Of a stretch of 43,493 nucleotides of DNA, positions 25,371-33,576 are shown in pieces. The position numbers and the translations under genes are program-made. The stretch lies in NCBI GenBank assembly GCA_016712045.1, contig JADJRV010000031.1, positions 1 through 43,493 of the forward strand, written 5' to 3'. Every line of letters starts with the position of its first letter. Positions within the stretch are counted from its first letter, which is position 1. Source of the stretch: Chloracidobacterium sp. Lineage in GTDB: Bacteria > Acidobacteriota > Blastocatellia > Pyrinomonadales > Pyrinomonadaceae. The notes beneath the pieces were generated by a model, which saw only the letters and a list, made by a program, of their open reading frames with translations, made no database searches and was not told the DNA's origin.

Positions 25371-26408
25371 TCAATTCTGATGACAAATTTCTGAAATAGC
25401 TTGTATAGTTTTCCCGACCTCATTGCTCGTCACATCCAAATGCGTCACCATCCGTATCAGGTTGCCAAAACCTATCGCCAGAATGCCGCTATCTTTTAAC
25501 GCGGCGACGATCTCGGCCGATGTTTTACCTGTTGCGGAGATGTCGAATATGACGATGTTCGTCACGACTTTTTCAAAATCTATCGCGATGCCTTTTATTT
25601 CTGCGAGTCCTTCCGCCAATGCACGAGCATTTGCGTGGTCTTCGTGCAATCGTTCCGGACCTTCGTCCAGTGCGATCAGTCCCGCAGCTGCTAGGATGCC
25701 GAGCTGCCGCATGCCGCCGCCGAGTCGTTTTCGCCAGATGCGGGATTCGGCGATGAATTCTGTTGTGCCAAGCAGTATCGAACCCGCCGGAGCCCCGAGC
25801 CCTTTTGACAGCGTGAACATCACCGAATCGCAAGCCCGCGTAAGATCAGCGACCGTTTCGCCAAGCGCGACTGACGCGTTAAATATCCTGGCTCCGTCCA
25901 TGTGAACGGGCAAGCGGACAGCGTGTGACCGCTCACAAACATCCGCACACGCCGCCGCTGTCATCACGCTGCCGCCGGCAAAATTATGTGTGTTTTCAAG
26001 GCAGACTAGGCCGGTCGCAGCTTGGAAATAGGGCGGATCGATCTTTAGAGCAGGCTCGATCTCGTCCCATGTCAGATGCCCCGAACCATCGGCACTTTTG
26101 ACCGCACGTATCGTCACGCCCGAGATGACCGCCGCCGCTCCGAGCTCGTAATTCAGGATATGTCCGCGATCCTCGGTGACGATCTCTTGCCCCGGTTTTG
26201 TATGCACCTTGACCGCGATCTCGTTGCCCATACAGCCGGTCGGCACCCACAGAGCGGCCTCTTTTTCAAACACCTCTGCGGCGCGTTCCTGCAAACGATT
26301 GACCGTCGGGTCATCGCCAAAAACATCGTCGCCGACCTCAGCCTGCGCCATCGCGGCCCGCATTTTGTCGGACGGTTTTGTAACTGTATCGCTGCGTAGA
26401 TCGATCAT
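25371..26408 (-). CDS. ltaE: Low-specificity L-threonine aldolase (PLP-dependent, beta-eliminating lyase family)
   Basis: Cleaves threonine or allo-threonine to glycine and acetaldehyde. Motifs: MIDLRSDTVTKPSDKMRAAM, EVGDDVFGDDPTVNRLQ, FVPTG-like LWVPTGCMGN, CLENTHNFAGG, VHMDGARIFNA and the PLP-lysine loop FTLSKGLGAPAGS, followed by RKRLGGGMRQ. 345 aa, intact and normal in length. Confidence 0.94.
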   Translation of the reverse strand: MIDLRSDTVTKPSDKMRAAMAQAEVGDDVFGDDPTVNRLQERAAEVFEKEAALWVPTGCMGNEIAVKVHTKPGQEIVTEDRGHILNYELGAAAVISGVTIRAVKSADGSGHLTWDEIEPALKIDPPYFQAATGLVCLENTHNFAGGSVMTAAACADVCERSHAVRLPVHMDGARIFNASVALGETVADLTRACDSVMFTLSKGLGAPAGSILLGTTEFIAESRIWRKRLGGGMRQLGILAAAGLIALDEGPERLHEDHANARALAEGLAEIKGIAIDFEKVVTNIVIFDISATGKTSAEIVAALKDSGILAIGFGNLIRMVTHLDVTSNEVGKTIQAISEICHQN

Positions 26409-26457
26409 AGTGGCGTCGGTTTATTTTACTTATTAATTGCGTTTCGACAAGATGCCG

Positions 26458-27591
26458 TTAGTTTGCAACGGTCCTTTCGGTCGACGCGATGGTCGTGAGT
26501 TTCCATCTGCCGTCGAGTTTTTCCCAAACCTCGAGCCAGGCGAAGACAGTGTGATCCGACACATCTTCGCCTTTTTCATTTTTATAACTGCCGCGGACTC
26601 GTTTCCGCACCGTCTTTGTCGCCATCGTACCGTCTTTAGAGATCTTTATTACCGGCGGTGCGATATCTTCCCACTCGGAAAATTTAAAGCTCGAAAAATA
26701 GCTTTTGAAACGTGCGAGGTTTTCGGCCTTGGTCTTAGATGACATCGTCCCGCGTTGCAACTGCGTCACATTATCGGCAAACATCTCGACAAAAAGCTCC
26801 GCGTTGTAAGTCAGATGTGCCGTTTTTTGCTGTTCATGCAAGCGCATTAATTCGGCCTGATCGGCAACACGCGGCGGGACGTTTAAGACTCGATCGTCAG
26901 CGATATTTAACCTGATCGTGTGAAACCGAAGCGTCCATTCGCCTTGGCTATCGGTGGCTCTGACGACGGATGGCAGCGTTACTTTGCCGATCTTTTTCCA
27001 TTCTAAAAATACGTTTTTGACCGTCTCGGTCGAATTTGGGATGAGTAATATGTAACCGTTTAGCCGACCGGTTTCCTTGTCAAAATAGAGGTTTGTCGCC
27101 ATGCCAAGTTCGTTTTTCGCATGGATCTTGGTGTTGGGTCGGCCTTCGAAAATCTCATCGCCCGCTAACTCAAGCTCGCTAAAAAAGCTGCGAATATCGA
27201 ATGCCATCTTTTGATACTCGTGGGCCCGCGCCGCCATTCGTTGAAATGGCGAGGCAAGCGAATATTCATTTACGTCGGAGAGCCGTTCCCACGCGACATT
27301 GCCGTTGATAAAGGTGCTTGACGGTGCCCTATAAGAAAACCTCTGCTCAAAGCGGGTCTTGTCATCGCGAAAGGACGAGATCGAGGTCGTGTACGTGCCC
27401 TTTGGCCCGACACAATCCGCATCGGCGTCAATGCTTTTGATATTTGAGATGTCAGTTTGACCGCCTACGGCGGCAACCGCAGATGCGAGGACCGCCGATA
27501 GATCCTTGTCCGGCTTTAGTTGGGCGGTAGCAGATCTAAAGGGGAAAGCCGTTAAGGCGAATAGTAGTAACAGAGGCAGCCGAATAGTCAT
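26458..27591 (-). CDS. Exported two-domain protein: outer-membrane-lipoprotein-like domain plus C-terminal NTF2-like domain
   Basis: 377 aa. A signal peptide (LPLLLLFALTAFPFRSATA) is followed by a region of about 220 residues resembling the LolA/LppX-type 'outer membrane lipoprotein-sorting' proteins (AVGGQTDISNIKSIDADADC, then FEGRPNTKIHAKNELGMATN with YFDKETGRL). The last 130 residues are a SnoaL/DUF4440-like unit (LHEQQKTAHLTYNAELFVEM ... VFAWLEVWEKLDGRWKLTTI). The fusion suggests a periplasmic ligand-binding role, which is inference. It lies 49 bases upstream of ltaE. Confidence 0.7.
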   Translation of the reverse strand: MTIRLPLLLLFALTAFPFRSATAQLKPDKDLSAVLASAVAAVGGQTDISNIKSIDADADCVGPKGTYTTSISSFRDDKTRFEQRFSYRAPSSTFINGNVAWERLSDVNEYSLASPFQRMAARAHEYQKMAFDIRSFFSELELAGDEIFEGRPNTKIHAKNELGMATNLYFDKETGRLNGYILLIPNSTETVKNVFLEWKKIGKVTLPSVVRATDSQGEWTLRFHTIRLNIADDRVLNVPPRVADQAELMRLHEQQKTAHLTYNAELFVEMFADNVTQLQRGTMSSKTKAENLARFKSYFSSFKFSEWEDIAPPVIKISKDGTMATKTVRKRVRGSYKNEKGEDVSDHTVFAWLEVWEKLDGRWKLTTIASTERTVAN

Positions 27592-27624
27592 GGTATGAAA
27601 ACGCAGAAACGGCGAGATATGTTT

Positions 27625-28529
27625 TCAAATTCTCGAGAGAACAAAGCTCGTGGTGTCCCAGCCGGCTCGTTTTGCGCCTGCGTGATAGGCAGATTCGAGA
27701 AAATTTAGGATCATCTCACGAGCGTTTTCGTTTTGGCAAATGTCGTCGTACATCAACAGAGCCATGCCGCCGTCGGGTGTCCAGAATGCGGCGTCGGGCT
27801 GGAGCGGTTCGTTTTCTAATCCGTCAGGTTTTGGGGCCGTGTATGAATAGAACGCCGGGGCGGCGACGCTGTTTTCTTTGTCGTCGCCAAACCAGAAACC
27901 AAAGCTGATGACCTCGTGCGAATAAGCTTCGCGGGTGACCATGTTTGCTCCGTCGATCGGCGGAGCTGGTTTGCCGGAGAAACGCGTTAACGCTAGGTCA
28001 AAGCTGTGCCAGAAAAGATGCACGGGCGTCGATTTGCCGGTAAAGCGACCGCGAAATTCCTCAAAATATCATCGACCGCGACCAGCACTTTGTGAAAACG
28101 CTCGACGTAGTCTTTGTCGTATGAGCAATTTTCGTGATCGTCGGCAAACGGCGTGGTTGACGGAGCTTCGTACGGCTCGGCCTTTATGTTGGGCCGCAAG
28201 CCGAGTTTCGCAAGGTTTGAAAACAGGCTGGCGTAAAAATGGGCTACCGACAGGCCGTCGTACAAAGCAAAATCCTCGTAACGACCGTCGCTCGTTTTGA
28301 TCTTTAGAGCATGCTCATGAAAATCGAACTCAATCTCAAAATTGCCGCCCGCGTTTGGTATTGCCCGAGTCGTCAGTCCCCGAGGCGAAACGTAAAACGG
28401 CACATGCCACCAGTGATTGACCCGCGGATGCGTCGTTAGACGGATCTTGCCGACGATCTGCAAATACAGATGCAGCGTGTTCTTGGTCGCCCGCCAAGCG
28501 TCGAGTGGAATTTCAGGAAACAGATCCAT
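27625..28529 (-). CDS. DUF5996 family protein (one frame break)
   Basis: It starts at ATG 28527-28529 (MDLFPEIPLDAWRATKNTLH). The preceding in-frame residues are translated from the palindrome at 28540. The first part has LYLQIVGKIRLTTHPRVNHW and the second LFWHSFDLALTRFSGKPAPP, both typical of DUF5996. They join when one T is restored near 28050, giving EEFRGRFTGKSTPVHLFWH. About 301 aa after repair. The family is widespread but uncharacterised; the conserved His/Trp and Asp residues could suggest an enzyme. Confidence 0.85.
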
Positions 28530-28539
28530 AGATTTATTA

Positions 28540-28652
28540 CCCACGAAACACACGAAAAGCACGAAAAAAAGAAATACGGTTCGCCTAGATTGCTAGTCCT
28601 TATCCGTACAGGAAATTGACTTCCCTTTCGTGTTTTTCGTGTATTTCGTGGG
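28540..28652. repeat. Stuttered palindrome, CCCACGAAA family, copy 2
   Basis: The left arm is CCCACGAAACACACGAAAAG (28540-28559) plus CACGAAAAAAAGAAA; the right arm is CCTTTCGTGTTTTTCGTG with TATTTCGTGGG (to 28652). The arms share perfect ends (CCCACGAAA and TTTCGTGGG) with copy 1 at 9886-9953. The central 45 bases are unrelated between copies. It sits between the encapsulated-ferritin gene stop (28661) and the DUF5996 start (28529). Confidence 0.88.
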
Positions 28653-28660
28653 CCAAATTC

Positions 28661-28966
28661 TTACTTCGCCTCTTCTTCGATCTTGAGAATATCGCCCTCG
28701 GTAAACAGATACGTTTTCATATGCTCGTCAAATTTTGGCGTGCAGCGGCGGAGCCATTCGAGCGCCATCACAGCGTGCTCGATCTCTTCGTCGCGGTTGT
28801 GTTCGAGGATCTTTTTTAGCTGCTTGTCGGATGTCTGCTCGGCCCGCTGATTGTACCAATCGACGGCCTCAAGCTCCTCTTGAACGCTCTTGATCGCGCG
28901 TGAAAAATTGCGCGATCTCTCGCTCATTTTGTCGTAATCTTCATGCCATTCTGCACTTGTCGCCAT
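28661..28966 (-). CDS. Encapsulated-ferritin-like (EncFtn) protein
   Basis: 101 aa in two helices. The block VQEELEAVDWYNQRAEQ with the downstream HNRDEEIEHAVMALEWLRR is the EncFtn signature: Glu in the first helix and Glu plus His (E..H) in the second form the ferroxidase site when subunits pair. The protein ends KTYLFTEGDILKIEEEAK. That is close to the family but lacks a recognisable encapsulin-targeting peptide, and no encapsulin shell gene lies in the window. In relatives the protein is iron-oxidising cargo inside encapsulin; here the partner is unknown. Confidence 0.85.
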   Translation of the reverse strand: MATSAEWHEDYDKMSERSRNFSRAIKSVQEELEAVDWYNQRAEQTSDKQLKKILEHNRDEEIEHAVMALEWLRRCTPKFDEHMKTYLFTEGDILKIEEEAK

Positions 28967-28982
28967 AAAAATATTCCCCCTT

Positions 28983-29003
28983 GAATTTCAAATTTCAAAT
29001 CTC
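28983..29003. repeat. Half-copy of the AAATTTCA word repeat
   Basis: GAATTTCAAATTTCAAATCT upstream of the encapsulated-ferritin start. It carries the same word as 13411 and 13789, but I see no complementary arm, so it is a fragment or a chance A/T-rich stretch. Confidence 0.45.
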
Positions 29004-29020
29004 TAATTGCTTATCCGGAT

Positions 29021-29308
29021 CTAACCGTCCGGTAACGTCTTAAAAAACATATCGTCAACATAACAATATCCCCATTCCTCTTCTGGCTCGTGCGAACGGA
29101 TGACCGGGTGCCGCGTCGATTGGTAATGTTTTGTAGCGTGTTTATTGACCGAACTGTCACAACAGCCGACATGGCCGCATGACATACACAACCGCAGATG
29201 CACCCACACGTCACCTGTTTTCAGGCAATCTTCACAACCGTCGGCACTTGGCACAACGGGCACAATCGCGGCAAAATGTTCGCAACTTTCCATCTCAACG
29301 ATCCTCAC
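29021..29308 (-). CDS. UBP-type (ZnF-UBP) zinc finger protein
   Basis: 95 aa, or 90 if MESCEH at 29293 is the start. Cys/His spacing matches ZnF-UBP: C.DC in GCEDCLKTG, C..CG in LRLCMSCGHVGCC, then HATKHYQSTRHPVIRS, which holds the remaining His ligands. In eukaryotes this domain reads ubiquitin C-termini; bacterial stand-alone versions are common but of unknown role. It lies between the FMN reductase and the EncFtn gene on the same strand. Confidence 0.88.
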   Translation of the reverse strand: MRIVEMESCEHFAAIVPVVPSADGCEDCLKTGDVWVHLRLCMSCGHVGCCDSSVNKHATKHYQSTRHPVIRSHEPEEEWGYCYVDDMFFKTLPDG

Positions 29309-29341
29309 TTAAATGAATATTTTTGAGTTCGGCATTCTCGC

Positions 29342-29947
29342 CTAGCTGCTGGTGTCGGATACAAATCCGATGTCGCCATGTGTTTTCTTTAGCATCGTAA
29401 CGAGCTCGGTTCCTAATTTTTTTAGGATCGCCTTCATTTTGTCGTCAGTCATATCAGGGCTGTCACCTTCAAATTTTTGCCCGACAAACCCGACCGCAAT
29501 TTCGGACGGCAGCACATTAACGCCGAGGATCGAAAACACACCCCGCAGATGATTAAGGCACCTGATGCCGCCAAAACTGCCCGGTGAGGCAGTGATCATC
29601 GCTGCGACTTTGCCGCGAAATACCTCATTTGTCTTGTATTTATCACTCTGCCGCGAGGCCCAGTCGATAGCGTTTTTCAGCCCTCCAGGGATCGAGCCGT
29701 TGTATTCCGGCGACGCTATTAATATGCCATTGTGCTCGTTCAAGATGTCCTGAAAACGGGCCGCATTATCGTCAAAACCGTTGGCATCGACGTCGTCCAT
29801 GTTCAATATGGGCATCGGAAAATCGCGTAGGTCGATGAGCGTCACCTCAGCACCGGCTTCGCGGGCACCCTCGACTGCGATATTTAGAACGCGTTTGTTG
29901 TATGAATTTTCGCGATAGCTGCCCGCGATGGCGATTATTTTAGGCAT
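29342..29947 (-). CDS. NADPH-dependent FMN reductase family protein
   Basis: 201 aa flavodoxin-like fold. IAIAGSYRENSYNKRVL is the phosphate-binding loop for FMN, and SPEYNGSIPGGLKNAIDWAS is the family hallmark. The start is ATG 29945-29947, four bases after the rpiB stop; an upstream in-frame start would lie inside rpiB. Probably reduces FMN or quinones with NAD(P)H. Confidence 0.9.
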   Translation of the reverse strand: MPKIIAIAGSYRENSYNKRVLNIAVEGAREAGAEVTLIDLRDFPMPILNMDDVDANGFDDNAARFQDILNEHNGILIASPEYNGSIPGGLKNAIDWASRQSDKYKTNEVFRGKVAAMITASPGSFGGIRCLNHLRGVFSILGVNVLPSEIAVGFVGQKFEGDSPDMTDDKMKAILKKLGTELVTMLKKTHGDIGFVSDTSS

Positions 29948-29951
29948 AGGA

Positions 29952-30401
29952 TTAGCATAGGTCGTCGCTCTCGATCTGAGAGATCTTATCAACTCGCGGG
30001 GCGTGTCGCCCGCCTTCGAAATCGGTGGTAAAGAAAGCCTTTACGATCTTTGCCTGCTCTTCGGCGGGCACAAATCTGCCGGCGAGAGCGAGGACGTTTG
30101 CGTTGTTATGCTGACGGGCAAGGCGGGCAATTTCCTCGTTCCAAGCGACGGCGGCACGGACGCCTTTTACCTTATTCGCCGAGATCGCCATGCCGGTTCC
30201 GGAGCCGCACACAAGCAAACCCTGATCAACATCGCCCCGTGCAACGGCTTCGCCAACCTTACGGGCATAGTCCGGGTAATCGACTGAGTCCGGCGAATTC
30301 GTGCCCATATCGGTGTACTCAACGCCGATCTCATCGAGCGTTTTTTTGATCTTTTCTTTCTCTTCGTAACCCGCGTGGTCGGCGGCAAGTGCGATCTTCA
30401 T
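29952..30401 (-). CDS. rpiB: Ribose 5-phosphate isomerase B
   Basis: Interconverts ribose 5-phosphate and ribulose 5-phosphate. MKIALAADHAGYEEKEKIK, DMGTNSPDSVDYPDYA and CGSGTGMAISANKVKGVRAA (active-site Cys) are diagnostic, with HNNANVLALAGRF later. The start at 30399-30401 gives the standard 149 aa. First gene of the reverse-strand run that includes the FMN reductase. Confidence 0.95.
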   Translation of the reverse strand: MKIALAADHAGYEEKEKIKKTLDEIGVEYTDMGTNSPDSVDYPDYARKVGEAVARGDVDQGLLVCGSGTGMAISANKVKGVRAAVAWNEEIARLARQHNNANVLALAGRFVPAEEQAKIVKAFFTTDFEGGRHAPRVDKISQIESDDLC

Positions 30402-30454
30402 AATTTTATTCGGCTGATATTCCAAGTTTAGCCTTTTCTGGCCTCCGCGCAAAT

Positions 30455-30488
30455 TTCTTGCACCGCCCGCGAAAAAAATATGCAAGAA
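30455..30488. promoter_or_regulatory. Inverted repeat between divergent genes, possible operator
   Basis: TTCTTGCA (30455-30462) and TGCAAGAA (30481-30488) are a perfect 8-bp inverted repeat 18 bases apart, in the divergent region between rpiB and the 30538 gene. Spacing is compatible with a dimeric regulator. There is no further evidence. Confidence 0.35.
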
Positions 30489-30537
30489 CTCAAACCATCT
30501 CCGTTCTACGGGTAAATCTTTTTAGGAGCGTACACAA

Positions 30538-31819
30538 ATGAAAAACAAGTATTCGATTCTTTTCCTGGTCACTCTTTTGTTCTCGGCCACGGCATTTGCC
30601 GCCGGAAAACCGGCTGAAACGCTGGCTGCCGAAGCCGTTGCAAATGACACGGCGATGTCCGTGCCAGCGATCCGCGAGCTTCGTGCAATGGGCAGCGTCG
30701 GGCTTGATGCGTTGTTTACTCGTTACGCCGCCGACATCGACCGGTTTGTAAAAACAGGCAATGCGACCGCCGATTGGAAACGCATCGCCGCCGCTCTCGA
30801 CACCGTCGCGATGCAAAAAGACGCTTACACCGCGCACCTATATTGGTACACCGACCTCGAAGCTGCACAAGGTCGCTGCCAAGGCAAAGAACAAGCCGAT
30901 ATTGACGCTCCGTCTGCTTGGAAACCTTAACGAAGAATTTTCGTGTGCTAACAGCCGCCTGTTTCGTGCGATCCTCTATTCGAACGCGGGTGTTTCAAAA
31001 TACCTTCGCGAAAACTATATATTGCACTGGAAATCGGTTCGCCCGGCTCCGCGTATCACGATCGATTTTGGTGACGGCCGCAAGATCGAGCGCACTGTGA
31101 CCGGCAACAGCATCCATTACATCATCGACGGCGACGGACAGATAATCGATGCTCTGGCCGGGCTTTACGGACCATCGGTGTTTTTGAATTATCTAAAACA
31201 ATCGGCTGGCGTGGTGCATGCGACCGCGAAAATGACCCCCGCAGAAAAGCAAAGATCGCTGCTCGCGTTTCGCAAAACCAATTTTGACGCGATCAAAAAG
31301 AACCGCGAAGCAGCTGTCGCGAGTGCAAATGTCACGTTTACCGAACCTAAAAACACGACTGCCGCTTTGCCGGTAATGGAGCGTGCGATGTCAAAAGCAA
31401 TTGTCGTTGACGAAGTTTCGCTGCTCCGTGTCTATGACGCTTTTTCGCGATTCGAGCCGCAGATAAACTTGGACTCGTGGAACAAACTCGCAAAAGTTTA
31501 TTCGCCCGCGGCAGGTATCGACGCTGCGTCTAACGCGTTCATTCGTCGGCAAAATAGAAACACCGGCCTGACTGAAACAGAATTCGCCGGCATGTTTGCC
31601 AAACTGGACAACTTTCTCGCACTCGACACTACGCGCAACGATTTCCTCTTTCACACCACCCTTTACGAATGGCTCAACGCCCGCCGTACGATGCCCCTCG
31701 AACGTTTTAACTCGCAGGTCTATGACGTGCTTTTCAAAACGCCTGAGAACGACAAATGGCTGGGCCTTTACTCGACGGATGTTTACACCGCGCTTGATGG
31801 GAATGGGATGATCAAATAG
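30538..31819 (+). CDS. Exported protein with thioredoxin-like CxxS domain (one frame break)
   Basis: It starts at ATG 30538 behind TAGGAGCG, with a signal peptide (KYSILFLVTLLFSATAFA). A helical N-terminal part continues across a frame change near 30868 (joined: DLEAA-KVAAKAKNKPILTL). The central part LRLLGNLNEEFSCANSRLFR, then ILYSNAGVSKYLRENYILHW, is a thioredoxin-like segment in which Cys-Ala-Asn-Ser replaces CxxC. ITIDFGDGRKIERTVTGNSI and LAGLYGPSVFLNYL follow. The C-terminal half is mostly helical. About 427 aa. The CxxS form suggests an isomerase or redox-sensing rather than a reducing role (inference). Confidence 0.72.
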
Positions 31820-31837
31820 TCAAAACTGGTTTCGGGC

Positions 31838-32022
31838 TATGTAGCCGTGCTTTGCGGCCAAGCTCTGCTTCGCCGGTATTTTATCGCAAGCGGCTATCCG
31901 TGCTTCTTTCGTCGAAATGGCGGCACAGCCGCAGGAAATGTTGGAGTGCTGTCGGAAAAGCGGTGCTTTTCCGCAAATAGGGCGGATCAGCCGCAAACTT
32001 TTTTGCAAAAAACTTGGGTTGC
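31838..32022. repeat. Intergenic cluster of short hairpins built from GC-rich words
   Basis: This 185-base stretch without a gene holds several perfect small hairpins: GGCTA-TG-TAGCC near 31838, CGGAAAAGC-GGT-GCTTTTCCG (31953-31973) and TTTTTTGCAAAAAA (31999-32012), flanked by CGCAA and TTGCG. Variants of a word TGCTTTGCGGC / TGCTTCGCCGG / TGCTTTTCCGC recur three times, and their complements also appear. A 62-codon frame on the reverse strand has no coding character. Confidence 0.55.
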
Positions 32023-32055
32023 GACGTGAAAGAACATATAATCAACGCGTCGCCA

Positions 32056-33576
32056 ATGTTTAGATTCACCGCTAATATTCCGCTTATCTCTTTCGTTTTT
32101 TTCGCGTTTTTCGCGGTTAATACTCCCGCGCAGGATTTTCTGCCGGAGCTGGTCAAACGCATCAAACCCTCAGCCGTCGCGATCGAAACATTTGACTCCA
32201 AAGACAATACGCTCGCGAGAGGTAGCGGGTTTTTTATCGCTGCTGACCGTGTTATTACAAACCGCCACGTCATCGAGCGTGCGACCCGCGTTGAGATACA
32301 TCTGCTCAACGGCAAAAAATATGCGGTCCGCGGCGTGCTGGCGGTCGATGGTGAAGGCGATCTGGCGTTGCTGCAGGTGGATGTCCCAAAGGAACTCGCA
32401 GTGCCGCTGCCGATCGTAAAAGCTGCTCCGCAAGAGGGCGAATCGATCGTCGTGATCGGCAATCCGTATGGCCTCGAAGGCTCGGTCTCAAACGGCATTG
32501 TTTCCGCTGTGCGCGAAATTTCCGGCTACGGCAAGATCATCCAGATCACGGCGTCGATCTCACCGGGATCGTCGGGTTCGCCGGTCGTAAATATGGCAGG
32601 ACAGGTGATCGGCGTCGCAACCTTGCAGGCTGCTGAGGGGCAAAATCTGAATTTTGCGGTTCCGGCGGAGCGCATTTCGCAGCTAAAAGTATCGGACGTC
32701 CAAACATTTTCGTCGCTCGTAGCCGAGACGCAAAAGAACAAACGCTCATCCGCCGAGCGGCTTTATTCCCAAGGCCTCGCCCAGCTTTCGCGTGACGATT
32801 ACGCCCGAGCGCTGCCGTATTTTGAAAAGGCGACTGAGGCAGATCCGAATTATGCCGAGGCTTGGTATCAGGCGGGGTATTGCTATGGTGCACTGAGTCG
32901 TCACGCCGAGGCGCTAAAGGCTTCGCGCATCGCGGCAAAGCTCCGGCCCGAATGGTCGGCGACGTTTATCAATATCGGTGCGTCGAGCTATGCTCTCGGC
33001 GTTTACAAAGACGCGGTCGATGCATACAGGCAGGCGATCCGCCTCGATGACAGCAACGCAGAAACCCAGTATTTTCTTGGATTAACATTTGGCAAAATGA
33101 GCCGCACGGACGAAGAGATCCTTTCTTATCGCCGAGCGATCACGCTAAAACCTGATCACGCAAACGCCATCGAAAAACTCGGCCTCGCATTGTTCAAACA
33201 AAAACGTTTTGCCGACGCGGCCGTCGCATTCGAACAGCTCAAACCCTACAAACCCGACGGCAAAACATACAATTATCTCGGTGAGAGCCTGCTCGAATCC
33301 GGCAAGGCCGAGGAAAGCGTCGAGGCTTTTAATAACGCCGTCGGAGCTAACCCTGACATGGACAAGGCCCGCTACAACCTCGGCCGTGCCTACATCAAAC
33401 TCGGCAACCGCGACATGGCACAGGTCCAATACGAGATCCTCCGAAACTCCCGCTCCGAATGGACCGACCGTCTGTTTGTGCTGTTAAATCCTTACAGCCT
33501 TTTTCTTAGGTTGTTTTTGCTCCGTCACGACCAACGCACTCAAAAAACTATCCTGGATCGGTTTGTCGAGAAATAG
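32056..33576 (+). CDS. Exported trypsin-like (DegP/HtrA-type) serine protease fused to TPR repeats
   Basis: I start at ATG 32056 (MFRFTANIPLISFVFFAFFA), a signal peptide. The protease domain has His in VITNRHVIE, Asp in GEGDLALLQVDVP and Ser in SPGSSGSPVVNMAGQVIG. No PDZ domain follows. Instead, from about residue 230 there are at least six TPR units (LYSQGLAQLSRDDYARALPY, then AWYQAGYCYGALSRHAEALK and so on). The natural end is probably LFVLLNP near 33495. The frame continues 26 residues into the 3' end of the opposite lipase gene, which suggests an indel at the stop. Confidence 0.87.
   Translation: MFRFTANIPLISFVFFAFFAVNTPAQDFLPELVKRIKPSAVAIETFDSKDNTLARGSGFFIAADRVITNRHVIERATRVEIHLLNGKKYAVRGVLAVDGEGDLALLQVDVPKELAVPLPIVKAAPQEGESIVVIGNPYGLEGSVSNGIVSAVREISGYGKIIQITASISPGSSGSPVVNMAGQVIGVATLQAAEGQNLNFAVPAERISQLKVSDVQTFSSLVAETQKNKRSSAERLYSQGLAQLSRDDYARALPYFEKATEADPNYAEAWYQAGYCYGALSRHAEALKASRIAAKLRPEWSATFINIGASSYALGVYKDAVDAYRQAIRLDDSNAETQYFLGLTFGKMSRTDEEILSYRRAITLKPDHANAIEKLGLALFKQKRFADAAVAFEQLKPYKPDGKTYNYLGESLLESGKAEESVEAFNNAVGANPDMDKARYNLGRAYIKLGNRDMAQVQYEILRNSRSEWTDRLFVLLNPYSLFLRLFLLRHDQRTQKTILDRFVEK

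Noticed and set aside
31820..32008. 62-codon reverse-strand frame in the hairpin cluster
   Set aside because: No ribosome-binding site, no recognisable family, and the sequence is explained by GC-rich hairpins.
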